NCBI RefSeq assembly: GCF_003610915.1
Contig: NZ_NSDJ01000001.1
Span: 3,596,001-3,660,000 of the forward strand
Length of the DNA stretch: 64,000 bases
Direction of reading: 5' to 3'
Source: Rahnella variigena
Lineage (GTDB): Bacteria; Pseudomonadota; Gammaproteobacteria; Enterobacterales; Enterobacteriaceae
The notes under the pieces are model-generated. The model did no database searches. It was not told the origin of the DNA and saw only the letters and a list, made by a program, of their open reading frames with translations. The position numbers were made by a program, and so were the translations under genes. Below, piece by piece: positions 1 to 7,840 of this stretch; the first letter of the stretch is position 1; every line of letters starts with the position of its first letter.

Positions 1-102
1 GACGACAAGGGCGCGCTTGATTGTGTGATCCGCGCGCGCGTTCAAAGTGCGGTAATGCGTGCTGCACAAGCCGAAGAGATTAACTGGGAGACATTAAGAT
101 GA
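1..102 (+). CDS. citD: Citrate lyase acyl carrier protein (gamma subunit), 3' end only
   Basis: Only the last 33 codons are in the window. The reading frame opens with Asp-Asp-Lys-Gly-Ala-Leu-Asp-Cys, which matches the C-terminal part of E. coli CitD, and ends at a TGA whose TG is shared with the citE start codon (ATGA overlap). CitD carries the phosphoribosyl-dephospho-CoA prosthetic group to which acetyl and citryl groups are bound; the modified serine lies upstream, outside the window. The overlap with citE implies translational coupling in a cit operon. Confidence 0.9.
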   Translation, partial: DDKGALDCVIRARVQSAVMRAAQAEEINWETLR

Positions 103-974
103 AGAAACTGCGCCGCAGTATGCTGTTCCTGCCCGGAGCCAGCGCCGCCATGCTCTCCACCGCGTTTATCTATCGCCCGGACTCCATCATGTTTGATCTC
201 GAAGATGCTGTTTCCCTGCGCGAAAAAGATACCGCACGCATTCTGGTATTTCATGCGCTGCAACACCCGATGTATCGCGATATTGAAACCGTAGTGCGCA
301 TTAATCAGCTCAGCACACCATTTGGCCTTAAAGATTTAGAGGCCGTAGTACGCGCGGGCGTGGATGTCGTGCGTTTGCCGAAAACCGATACGCCGGAAGA
401 TATCTTTGAGCTGGAAGCACATATAGAGCGCATCGAAAAAGAGTGTGGTCGCGAAGCCGGCTCCACCAAAATTATGGCCGCCATTGAATCGGCCATTGGC
501 GTGATCAATGCCGTGGCGATCGCCCGCTGTTCACCGCGCCTGATCGGCATCGCACTGGCAGCTTTCGATTATGTGATGGATATGCAGACAGAACGCGGCG
601 ACGGCACAGAGCTGTTTTATGCCCGTTGCGCCGTGCTGCACGCGGCCCGTGCAGCGGGCATTGATGCCTTCGATGTGGTGTATTCCGACATCAACGATGA
701 AGCCGGTTTCCTGCGCGAAGTCGAACTGATCCGCAAAATGGGCTTCAACGGAAAATCCCTGATCAACCCGCGTCAGATTGAGTTGCTGCATAACGCTTAC
801 GCGCCGACCCCGGAAGACGTGGATTACGCGAAACGGGTGATTGCCGCCGCCGAAGAAGGTGAACGCAAAGGGCTGGGGGTGATCTCGCTCAACGGCAAGA
901 TGATCGATGGGCCGATCATTAATCACGCGCAGGTAGTGCTGGAACGCGCCAGTGCGTCTGGCGTCCGCCGCTAG
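99..974 (+). CDS. citE: Citrate lyase beta subunit (citryl-ACP lyase)
   Basis: A 291-residue protein of the HpcH/HpaI aldolase/citrate lyase family. CitE cleaves citryl-ACP into oxaloacetate and acetyl-ACP in anaerobic citrate fermentation. Visible family signatures are the N-terminal RSMLFLPG segment, the acidic FDLEDAV motif (about residues 32-38, metal region), AAIESAIG in the middle and SLINPRQI near residue 225. Length equals the usual CitE. The ATG overlaps the citD stop, and citF follows after about 30 bases, so it sits in the middle of a citDEFXG transcription unit. Product assignment is secure by family and context. Confidence 0.95.
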   Translation: MKKLRRSMLFLPGASAAMLSTAFIYRPDSIMFDLEDAVSLREKDTARILVFHALQHPMYRDIETVVRINQLSTPFGLKDLEAVVRAGVDVVRLPKTDTPEDIFELEAHIERIEKECGREAGSTKIMAAIESAIGVINAVAIARCSPRLIGIALAAFDYVMDMQTERGDGTELFYARCAVLHAARAAGIDAFDVVYSDINDEAGFLREVELIRKMGFNGKSLINPRQIELLHNAYAPTPEDVDYAKRVIAAAEEGERKGLGVISLNGKMIDGPIINHAQVVLERASASGVRR

Positions 975-1004
975 CCCTCAAATTTGCACAGGAATATCAA
1001 TACA

Positions 1005-2531
1005 ATGAGTCATTTCACTGAAATGTTGCACAGCGAATATCCGCAGTTAAAACACCTGGTTGCCTTTGACGGTGCGCACCGGACGACACCTTATCTTTCT
1101 GATCCCGATGCCCGTCAGCACCGTAAACTTTGCACTTCACTGGAACAGGCGATTGCCCGCAGCGGCGTGAAAGACGGTATGACCATTTCCTTCCACCACG
1201 CGTTTCGTGAAGGCGATCAGGTCATTAATAACGTAGTCGCTATGCTTTCAAAACTCGGCTTTAAAAATCTCACGCTGGCGTCCAGTTCGCTGATGTCCTG
1301 CAATGATGCGCTGATCGAACATATCCGCAGCGGCGTCATCAGCCGTATTTACACCTCCGGAATGCGCGGCAAACTGGCTGACGCTATTTCTCACGGACTG
1401 ATGGAAGAACCGGTACAAATTCACTCGCACGGCGGGCGGGTAAAATTACTACAGGATGGCGAACTGAACATCGATGTCGCATTTCTCGGCGTGCCGTGCA
1501 GCGACGAATTCGGTAACGCCAACGGCACACACGGAAAATCCTGCTGCGGTTCGCTGGGCTACGCGATGGTCGATGCACAATTCGCTAAAACTGTGGTGCT
1601 GCTGACAGAAGAACTGGTGCCCTTCCCTAATATGCCCGCCAGCCTGCTACAGGATCAGGTGGATTACATCGTCAAAGTCGATCAGGTCGGTGACCCGGCC
1701 AAAATCAGCGTCGGTGCCGCCCGTGTCACCAGCAACCCGCGGGAGCTGATGATTGCCCGCACAGCCGCTGAAGTCATTGAATTTTCAGGCTATTTCAAAC
1801 CCGGATTTTCGATGCAAACCGGATCCGGCGCAGCGGCCACAGCCTGCACCCGTTTCATGGAAGAAAAAATGGAACGCCACCAGATAACCGCCCGTTTTGC
1901 CCTAGGCGGTATCACCGGCAGCCTGGTGGATTTACATGAAAAAGGGCTGATTGAAACGTTGCTCGATACACAATGTTTTGACGGTCAGGCGGCGGCATCG
2001 CTCAGCCGTAATCCGCAACACATCGAGATTTCTACCAACGTCTATGCCAATCCGGGAGCCAAGGCGGCGAGTTGCGATCAGCTGGATATCGTTATTCTGA
2101 GCGCACTTGAAATCGACACCGGTTTCAATGTCAACGTGATCACCGGTTCCGACGGCGTGATGCGCGGTGCTTCCGGCGGTCATTGCGATGTGGCCAGTGC
2201 CGCCAATCTGACCATTGTCGTCGCGCCGTTGCTGCGCAGCCGCATTCCGACGGTCGTCCGTCGGGTCACGACCCGCGTGACACCGGGGGAAAGCATTGAT
2301 GTGCTGGTGACCGATCATGGTATCGCCGTGAATCCTGCGCGACCGGAGATCCGCCAGCGGCTGGAAGACGCAGGGATGAAAGTGATGGATATCGAAGCGT
2401 TATACCAGCGCGCCATTTCTCTGAGCGGTGAGCCGAAACCGATTGAATTCACCGACCGCGTCGTCGGCGTGATCCGCTATCGCGACGGCAGCGTGATCGA
2501 CGTCGTTCATCAGGTCAGAGAGGACGCATAA
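1005..2531 (+). CDS. citF: Citrate lyase alpha subunit (citrate:acetyl-ACP transferase)
   Basis: A 508-residue CoA-transferase-type protein that exchanges acetyl-ACP for citryl-ACP in the citrate lyase complex. Segments nearly identical to E. coli CitF include QIHSHGGRV, DVAFLGVP, CCGSLGYA, GGITGSLVDLHEKGL and VTDHGIAVNPARPE. An in-frame TTG lies 21 bases upstream, but I chose the ATG at 1005 because an AGGAA lies 10 bases before it. The N terminus is shorter than in E. coli CitF. The stop codon overlaps the citX start by one base (TAATG). Confidence 0.95.
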   Translation: MSHFTEMLHSEYPQLKHLVAFDGAHRTTPYLSDPDARQHRKLCTSLEQAIARSGVKDGMTISFHHAFREGDQVINNVVAMLSKLGFKNLTLASSSLMSCNDALIEHIRSGVISRIYTSGMRGKLADAISHGLMEEPVQIHSHGGRVKLLQDGELNIDVAFLGVPCSDEFGNANGTHGKSCCGSLGYAMVDAQFAKTVVLLTEELVPFPNMPASLLQDQVDYIVKVDQVGDPAKISVGAARVTSNPRELMIARTAAEVIEFSGYFKPGFSMQTGSGAAATACTRFMEEKMERHQITARFALGGITGSLVDLHEKGLIETLLDTQCFDGQAAASLSRNPQHIEISTNVYANPGAKAASCDQLDIVILSALEIDTGFNVNVITGSDGVMRGASGGHCDVASAANLTIVVAPLLRSRIPTVVRRVTTRVTPGESIDVLVTDHGIAVNPARPEIRQRLEDAGMKVMDIEALYQRAISLSGEPKPIEFTDRVVGVIRYRDGSVIDVVHQVREDA

Positions 2532-3070
2532 TGACTACTGTGACGCCTGCACCAGCAGGCGTCAGTCTGGAGGATTTGCTGGCCGCAAAGGAACTGCGCG
2601 CCAGACGGCAAACCGACTGGCTGACACAATTCACACAACCGCTGATTTCACTCACGCTGGTGACGCCGGGGCCGGTGAAAGATTCTGTTGCCTGGCGCCA
2701 GGTCATGCGCGCGGCGCTGCAACAGGCCGAGGTCATGTTGCTTCAACATGGCTGGCCGGTGCTTAAACATCAGGTTTTCTGGCTCCCGACAGGCGCGGAA
2801 GCGTTCTGGTGTGTGGAGCATTATGCGCCAGAAGTGAAAGCGGCCACGGTTGAACTGGAACATTCTCACGCACTCGGGCGTTTATGGGATTTCGATGTTA
2901 TCTGTCCGCAGGCAGGCGTTGTTGGACGCCGTTCGCTGGATAATGCCAGCCGCCGCTGTCTGGTTTGCGATGGCCCCGCCCACGCATGCGCCCGCTCGCG
3001 TAAACATCCGCTATCTGAAGTGATGCTAAAAGTGGAGGCGCTGATTGATGGCTGGCATCGCACACTCTGA
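2531..3070 (+). CDS. citX: Apo-citrate lyase phosphoribosyl-dephospho-CoA transferase
   Basis: A 179-residue CitX. It attaches the prosthetic group made by CitG to the CitD acyl carrier protein. The family signature GRLWDFDVICP is at about residues 116-126, followed by a Cys-containing CLVCDGPAHAC segment. Length fits stand-alone CitX (E. coli about 183), so citX and citG are not fused here. It starts on the last base of citF and its end overlaps citG by 23 bases; all signs of tight coupling. Confidence 0.93.
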   Translation: MTTVTPAPAGVSLEDLLAAKELRARRQTDWLTQFTQPLISLTLVTPGPVKDSVAWRQVMRAALQQAEVMLLQHGWPVLKHQVFWLPTGAEAFWCVEHYAPEVKAATVELEHSHALGRLWDFDVICPQAGVVGRRSLDNASRRCLVCDGPAHACARSRKHPLSEVMLKVEALIDGWHRTL

Positions 3071-3887
3071 GCTCCTTTCTGCTGCCTGCATTGCGACGCT
3101 GGCGGCTGACGCCCTGCGCAGCGAAGTCTGGCTGACACCGAAACCAGGGCTGGTGGACAGCATCAATAATGGCTCGCACTGTGACATGGATTTGCCGCTT
3201 TTTTTACGCAGCATCGACGCCATCACGCCGTGGCTGTATCAGTTTTACGCTCTCGGTCAGCAGGATTTTTTGCAACCTGCGCAGTCAATGCTGATGCGCA
3301 TCCGTCCGACCGGGATTGCCTGTGAACAGGCCATGTTCGGTGCCACACAGGGCGTGAATACGCACAAAGGCGGTATTTTTTCGCTGGGACTGTTATGTAC
3401 AGCGGCTGGCAGGATCAGCGCGCATCGCCAGCTAATGACCCGTCGCGGGATATGTCGCGAAGTGGCTGCCATGACACAAGGGCTGATTGAGCGTGAACTG
3501 CAAAGCTGTCGCCAGCCGGTGACGGCGGGTGAACGGCTGTTTGTGGCACACGGCATGACCGGAGCACGCGGCGAAGTGCAGAGCGGATTCCTCACCCTGC
3601 GCCGTCACGTTTTACCTTACTGGTATCAGGAAAATAATCCTGAGCGCCGCAGCCTGAATGCCCTGCTGCGTCTGATGGCGTATAACCCTGACACTAATCT
3701 GGTGTCGCGCGGTGGTCTGAACGGACTGCATTTCGTGCAGGATTATGCCCGCCGGTTGCTGAAAAAAGGCTGGCAGAAAGAGGATTTGCAGGAGATGGAC
3801 AGGCAGCTGATTGCCCGCCATCTCAGCCCCGGCGGCAGTGCTGATTTACTGGCGATTGCCACCGTGCTGATGGCTTTTCCGCCATGA
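3048..3887 (+). CDS. citG: Triphosphoribosyl-dephospho-CoA synthase
   Basis: A 279-residue CitG/MdcB family enzyme making 2'-(5''-triphosphoribosyl)-3'-dephospho-CoA, the precursor of the citrate lyase prosthetic group. Recognisable motifs are TPKPGLVD near the N terminus, NTHKGGIFSLGLL (around residue 105) and HGMTGARGEV (around residue 168). TTG at 3045 is directly before the ATG; the GTGGAGG at 3032-3038 is well spaced for the ATG. Last gene of the cit run; a hairpin follows. The ligase CitC and a citrate carrier are not seen and would lie upstream. Confidence 0.92.
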   Translation: MAGIAHSELLSAACIATLAADALRSEVWLTPKPGLVDSINNGSHCDMDLPLFLRSIDAITPWLYQFYALGQQDFLQPAQSMLMRIRPTGIACEQAMFGATQGVNTHKGGIFSLGLLCTAAGRISAHRQLMTRRGICREVAAMTQGLIERELQSCRQPVTAGERLFVAHGMTGARGEVQSGFLTLRRHVLPYWYQENNPERRSLNALLRLMAYNPDTNLVSRGGLNGLHFVQDYARRLLKKGWQKEDLQEMDRQLIARHLSPGGSADLLAIATVLMAFPP

Positions 3888-3914
3888 ACGCGATGCCAGA
3901 AATAAACCTGAGAC

Positions 3915-3950
3915 GTTTGCCGCGCAACTGGCGGCAAACCGTTCTTATTC
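3915..3950 (+). terminator. Intrinsic terminator after citG
   Basis: Perfect nine-base inverted repeat GTTTGCCGC / GCGGCAAAC (3915-3923 and 3931-3939) with a T-rich tract (CGTTCTTATTC) after it on the plus strand, 27 bases beyond the citG stop. Confidence 0.6.
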
Positions 3951-3978
3951 ACTGCGGAACAGGACATCCGGTGTAGCG

Positions 3979-4455
3979 TTACTCAACAATGCGGGTTTGG
4001 GTTGCCGGTGCAGGCCGAGATTTTTGGCAACACAGAAAAACCATCACCAGCAGCGGGATCCAGCCCAGCACAATGCCCAGCGTGATTTTCATCCAGACAT
4101 ACGTTTCCGGTGATGCGTATTCCATCAGGATGGAATTCAGCAGACGCGAGACAATGCCTGCCAGGTAAACACCGCCAAACCACCAGCCGGAGCGGTTAAT
4201 GTCATGCATGCGCCTGACGCCGACCGCCAGCAGCGGTAATGCCGTCGCCAGTGCAAAAAGGGTATAAGCGACGCCCGCGTAGAAAACGCTGTAAGGATTT
4301 CCCACCAGCGTGAACCCCAATGACACACCCATTGTCAGCAAAATAATTATCAGCAAATTGCCCAGCGCAAAGGTCCAGAACTCCTTGCGGCTCGCACGTC
4401 CCCGGAAATCCACATATTTTTTCCAGCCCTGCACATAACTCTGCCATAACGTCAT
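3979..4455 (-). CDS. DUF805 family inner-membrane protein
   Basis: A 158-residue membrane protein of the DUF805 (YhaH/YhaI-like) family, whose function is not established. It begins with the typical amphipathic Trp-rich segment (WKKYVDFRGRASRKEFW) followed by four hydrophobic stretches; GVRRMHDINRSGWW between helices is the hallmark motif. A GGAAGTGAAGC Shine-Dalgarno region precedes the ATG. It lies between the cit operon (convergent) and ganR (same strand, about 60 bases upstream). Nothing links it to either pathway. Confidence 0.85.
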   Translation of the reverse strand: MTLWQSYVQGWKKYVDFRGRASRKEFWTFALGNLLIIILLTMGVSLGFTLVGNPYSVFYAGVAYTLFALATALPLLAVGVRRMHDINRSGWWFGGVYLAGIVSRLLNSILMEYASPETYVWMKITLGIVLGWIPLLVMVFLCCQKSRPAPATQTRIVE

Positions 4456-4518
4456 TGCTTCACTTCCTTTTGCTGTTCAGTCGTCTGCTTAACATAGTCC
4501 GGGGATTTAACCGGTTTA

Positions 4519-5589
4519 TCACTGGCCGCGCAACTGCCTGGCCAGAATATCGAGCTGGTCGGCTATCTGATTAAGATCCTTATCCTGCACACCCGGCGCA
4601 CTGGCAGAGTTTCTTACCACCAGTCTGGCGGGCAGTATTTTGGAAGGCATCCCGTCATTGTTATCAGCCAGCAGATGTTCAACCGCTTCTTTACTTTGCA
4701 AATCGAGATCCAGCGATACCGTGGTCAGCGCCGGATGGAAAAATGCACTGTCATACGTATCGTCATAACCCACAATAGAAACCTGCTGCGGGATAGCCAC
4801 ATTGTGCTGATGCAGCGCGCTGATCACGCCCAGCGCCATCTGGTCATTCCCGACAAGTATGGCGGTAAACTGCGGCGTTTCGCGCAGCATCTGTAATGCG
4901 CTGTAATAACCACTTTTTGCGCTCCAGTCACCGTGGATCACCGTCACCGGCACAATGCCCTTTTCTGCCAGCGTTTCCTGCCAGCTTTGCAGCCGCAAAC
5001 GTGAGGAAACCGAATCATCCGGTCCCGCCAGTAAGGCAAATTCCCTGTGTCCCAGATTCAGCAAATATTCCACGCTGGCCCGTGAGCCGTCCGCCGGATT
5101 GAAGCAGACATTGAATACCGGACTGGTCGGATCGACATCCAGAAACAGACAAAGAATGTCGCGGTTATTTTCATAAATTCGCTCCGCCTCGGCACTTTCC
5201 AGCGGGATATTAATGATGACCTTTTCGACGCGCTGTGATTTCAGCTCGTTAATGGAGTCCTGAATGCTCTGATTGACGTCTTCATCAATCATGGAAATCA
5301 GCACCTGATACCCGGCCTGATGAGCATATTTCTTCACAGAAGCGGCAATCTGTGACGGCGCGTGCAATGCCAGCGATGTCGTCACCAGTCCGATGGTAAA
5401 GCTCTGTTTTCCAACCAATTGCTGCGCCAGCCGGTTTGGCACGTAGCGCAATACTTCAATGGCCTGTTCGACCTTCAGACGCGTGGCGTCTGAAACATTG
5501 GCCGACTTGTTTAAAACTCGCGACACCGTCTGATACGAAACACCGGCATAGCGGGCAACATCTTCTAATGTCGAACTTTTTGATTTCAT
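4519..5589 (-). CDS. ganR: LacI-family repressor of the galactan locus
   Basis: A 356-residue LacI/GalR-type regulator: N-terminal helix-turn-helix (TLEDVARYAGVSYQTVSRVLN, residues 7-27), hinge helix about residues 50-60 (VPNRLAQQL) and a periplasmic-binding-protein-like sugar domain. The recognition helix has Tyr-Gln at the positions where LacI has Tyr-Gln and GalR has Val-Ala. The start is the ATG at 5589 (GGGGAAAG just upstream), not the TTG-type extension. Divergent from ganL and beside ganEFGAB; by analogy with the Dickeya gan locus it should repress these genes until a galactan-derived sugar binds. The symbol rests on synteny; the effector is inferred. Confidence 0.85.
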   Translation of the reverse strand: MKSKSSTLEDVARYAGVSYQTVSRVLNKSANVSDATRLKVEQAIEVLRYVPNRLAQQLVGKQSFTIGLVTTSLALHAPSQIAASVKKYAHQAGYQVLISMIDEDVNQSIQDSINELKSQRVEKVIINIPLESAEAERIYENNRDILCLFLDVDPTSPVFNVCFNPADGSRASVEYLLNLGHREFALLAGPDDSVSSRLRLQSWQETLAEKGIVPVTVIHGDWSAKSGYYSALQMLRETPQFTAILVGNDQMALGVISALHQHNVAIPQQVSIVGYDDTYDSAFFHPALTTVSLDLDLQSKEAVEHLLADNNDGMPSKILPARLVVRNSASAPGVQDKDLNQIADQLDILARQLRGQ

Positions 5590-5695
5590 TCTTTCCCCAG
5601 ACCGCAACCCGTGATTTTGCATAATTCTATGATAATCGAGCCAAAGTACGGGATCTCATTTAAAAGTTCAATCCGGACACCCTCCCGTTGCATAA

Positions 5696-5710
5696 GTTAT
5701 ACGTTAACAT
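5696..5710. promoter_or_regulatory. Candidate GanR operator before ganL
   Basis: GTTATACGTTAACAT: an imperfect palindrome (GTTA-N5-TAAC). The first 12 bases, GTTATACGTTAA, recur exactly at 14805-14816 in the ganE/ganK intergenic region. Sharing between the two gan control regions suggests a common regulator, most simply GanR. Binding is inference. Confidence 0.5.
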
Positions 5711-5720
5711 TGCATACAAT

Positions 5721-5736
5721 CGTGATTTACATCACT
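5721..5736. promoter_or_regulatory. CRP (cAMP receptor protein) binding site before ganL
   Basis: The core GTGA-TTTACA-TCAC (5722-5735) has both perfect CRP half sites with the standard six-base spacer. It lies about 135 bases before the ganL start and 14 bases from the candidate GanR operator, as expected for a catabolite-controlled sugar gene. Confidence 0.7.
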
Positions 5737-5867
5737 TCAACTTTATATTTAACGCATAAGTTGTAGACATATATCACATTTCACAATATGTAAAATTGAT
5801 CATTATTGTTTCTGGGTATCTTATACATTTCGTAAATGTGAACGTCATACAATCATAAGGAAAAAAA

Positions 5868-7124
5868 ATGAAACACAACTTACGCACTCTGGCTGTGGCG
5901 GTTTCGCTCGCCATCACAGCAGGCCCTGCAATGGCTAATGATATTGATTTTCATGGATATCTGCGTTCGGGGCTGGGGGTTTCTGGCGGTGGCAGTCTGG
6001 AGCAATTCCAGAAAAACAAGGTCGGGCGTCTGGGCAACGAAAACGACACATACGGCGAAGTAGAACTGGGCAGCGAAGTCTATAAAAAAGACGATGTGAG
6101 TTTTTATGTCGATTCGATGGTCAGCATGGTGTCGGACGGTTCGAATGATGATGAAAGCACCGTCGATGACGATGCACAGTTCGGTCTGCGTCAGCTAAAT
6201 CTGCAAATCAAAGGGCTGGTGCCGTGGGATAAAGATGCGGTGATCTGGGGCGGTAAACGTTATTACCAGCGCCACGATTTGCACATCATTGATACCAAAT
6301 ACTGGAACATTTCCGGTGCCGGTGCCGGTATTGAAAACCTGAAAATGGGCGAAGGCACGCTGTCTCTGGCGTGGATCCGCGGCGATGCCAATGACGTGGA
6401 TTACCGCGTGGATGGCAATAATGACGTGAACATCAACTACATCGACGTACGCTATGCCGGCATCAAACCGTGGAGCGGCGCGTGGATGGAAGTCGGTGCC
6501 GACTACGCCATGCCAAACCTGTCGCATGATCAGAAAGAGTACGGCGGCCTTTACGACGCGGATAACGGCGTGATGCTGACCGGCGAAATCAGTCAGGACA
6601 TGTGGGGCGGCTATAACAAACTGGTGTTGCAGTACGCCAACAAAGGTCTGGCGCAGAACATGATTTCGCAGGGCGGCGGCTGGTACGATATGTGGAACTA
6701 CACTAATGACGCCACCGGTTATCGCGGCATCATCACCGGCCTTATTCCGATCACCAGCAAGTTCAGTCTCAACCACGTGCTGACGTATGGCCATGCCGAA
6801 AACATCACCGATTACACCGACACCACTGAGCTGGTTTCTCTTGTGGGTCGTGCGCAATACCAGTGGACCGATTATGTGCGTACCATCGGCGAAGTCGGTA
6901 CCTTCTACCAGAAAGATGATTACAAGAACGGTTCGAATTACAAACAAGGCGGTCAGAAATATACGCTGGCAATGGGCCTGGCGGCCGGTCCGGAGTTTAT
7001 GTCACGCCCTGAACTGCGCGTGTTCGCGTCTTATCTGAATGATTCTGAGCATGGCGATACGTTTGACGACCATACCAAAGCGGATACGTGGAACTTTGGA
7101 GTCCAGGTGGAAGCCTGGTGGTAA
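5868..7124 (+). CDS. ganL: LamB-type outer-membrane porin for galactan oligosaccharides
   Basis: A 418-residue maltoporin-family protein. A signal peptide (MKHNLRTLAVAVSLAITAGPAMA) ends at about residue 23; the mature start (NDIDFHGYLRSG), the WGGKRYYQRHD segment around residue 127 and the closing VQVEAWW are LamB hallmarks (the final aromatic strand of the barrel). It is probably a trimeric 18-stranded channel letting oligogalactosides cross the outer membrane. AAGGA is placed 7 bases from the ATG. Divergent from ganR, with CRP and operator-like sites between. Substrate inferred from the locus; the family alone says maltodextrin-like sugar porin. Confidence 0.88.
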   Translation: MKHNLRTLAVAVSLAITAGPAMANDIDFHGYLRSGLGVSGGGSLEQFQKNKVGRLGNENDTYGEVELGSEVYKKDDVSFYVDSMVSMVSDGSNDDESTVDDDAQFGLRQLNLQIKGLVPWDKDAVIWGGKRYYQRHDLHIIDTKYWNISGAGAGIENLKMGEGTLSLAWIRGDANDVDYRVDGNNDVNINYIDVRYAGIKPWSGAWMEVGADYAMPNLSHDQKEYGGLYDADNGVMLTGEISQDMWGGYNKLVLQYANKGLAQNMISQGGGWYDMWNYTNDATGYRGIITGLIPITSKFSLNHVLTYGHAENITDYTDTTELVSLVGRAQYQWTDYVRTIGEVGTFYQKDDYKNGSNYKQGGQKYTLAMGLAAGPEFMSRPELRVFASYLNDSEHGDTFDDHTKADTWNFGVQVEAWW

Positions 7125-7247
7125 ATTTCCTTCATTCTTGAAGCTGTTGCTGCGTTGGCTGCGTTTACTCACCCGAATCACTGACATGAGTCAGCTCATC
7201 GGGACTCGCTCACTTGCTGCCTTGCTGCAACTCCAATGACTTTGAAA
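7122..7247 (-). repeat. ERIC element, inverted copy, after ganL
   Basis: Read on the minus strand it has the ERIC core: CCCGATGAGCT then TCAGTGATTCGG, and imperfect terminal inverted repeats. It is the most diverged of three copies in the window (others at 37682 and 44631) and begins at the ganL stop codon, so a ganL transcript would end in its hairpin. Ends are approximate. Confidence 0.75.
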
Positions 7248-7387
7248 AAACAGGTGTTAGTTATTAAAGAAATATCCTCATTGTGATAAAGCGACAGATA
7301 AAAACTTAATTTCTCTTGTAGGGGATCGTTACGTTTTTTCTCCGCACAGCAGCATCATTATTATATTTTATAAAAAGCAGAAACAAT

Positions 7388-7421
7388 AAAGGCAGCCTTG
7401 TGTCGGGCTGCCTTTATTTTT
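7388..7421. terminator. Bidirectional intrinsic terminator
   Basis: AAAGGCAGCC - seven bases - GGGCTGCCTTT followed by ATTTTT on the plus strand and ATTGTTT on the minus strand. It serves the ganL side and the convergent IIB gene. The remaining stretch 7248-7387 is AT-rich with no gene that I can see. Confidence 0.75.
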
Positions 7422-7442
7422 GGCGTTATTTAAATAACAGAG

Positions 7443-7760
7443 TTAATTACTTTTTAAGCCAAACTTCTCAGTCATTAATTTTTTCAGGCTGTCGGACTGT
7501 TTGCCAAATATCGCATGTACTTCCTGACCGATAATCACCACGCCAATCGCGCCGGTTTGCTGGATAGCACCGGAATTTACGCGCTTGAGTTCCTTTACCG
7601 TTACGCGCAGGCGGGTAATACAGGCATCAACATTAACGATATTATCGCGACCGCCGAGTGCATCAATTAATAACGCTACGTCAGTGGATGGCGGCACTTC
7701 ATTTTCCGGGGTTTTATTCTTCGCAGAGAATACATGCATAAAGTCTTTAATATTTACCAT
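7443..7760 (-). CDS. Stand-alone PTS IIB domain protein (glucose family)
   Basis: A 105-residue protein with a single phosphotransferase-system EIIB domain of the glucose/sucrose superfamily. The phosphorylated cysteine is in NVDACITRLRV; downstream IGQEVHAIFG is also typical. There is no IIA or IIC domain and none encoded nearby. The ATG at 7760 has AGAGAG eight bases upstream; GTG at 7769 is an alternative. It is last in the gan run, but a strong terminator-like hairpin (7785-7821) separates it from ganB. A role in phosphate relay or in regulation is possible; neither is shown. Confidence 0.8.
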   Translation of the reverse strand: MVNIKDFMHVFSAKNKTPENEVPPSTDVALLIDALGGRDNIVNVDACITRLRVTVKELKRVNSGAIQQTGAIGVVIIGQEVHAIFGKQSDSLKKLMTEKFGLKSN

Positions 7761-7784
7761 GATCAACACTCTCTTTCAGGAATG

Positions 7785-7821
7785 AAAAAAAAACGTGCAA
7801 CCGGGAAACCTGATTGCACGT
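7785..7821 (-). terminator. Intrinsic terminator between ganB and the IIB gene
   Basis: On the minus strand: ACGTGCAA, loop, TTGCACGT (7821-7814 and 7800-7793) followed at once by nine T residues. It ends about 25 bases before the IIB start codon, leaving little space for a separate promoter. Confidence 0.75.
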
Positions 7822-7840
7822 CGGTATTAAAAATAACGGG

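Noticed and set aside
6195..6947. Long minus-strand frame inside ganL
   Set aside because: Shadow of ganL; no start signal and no recognisable protein.
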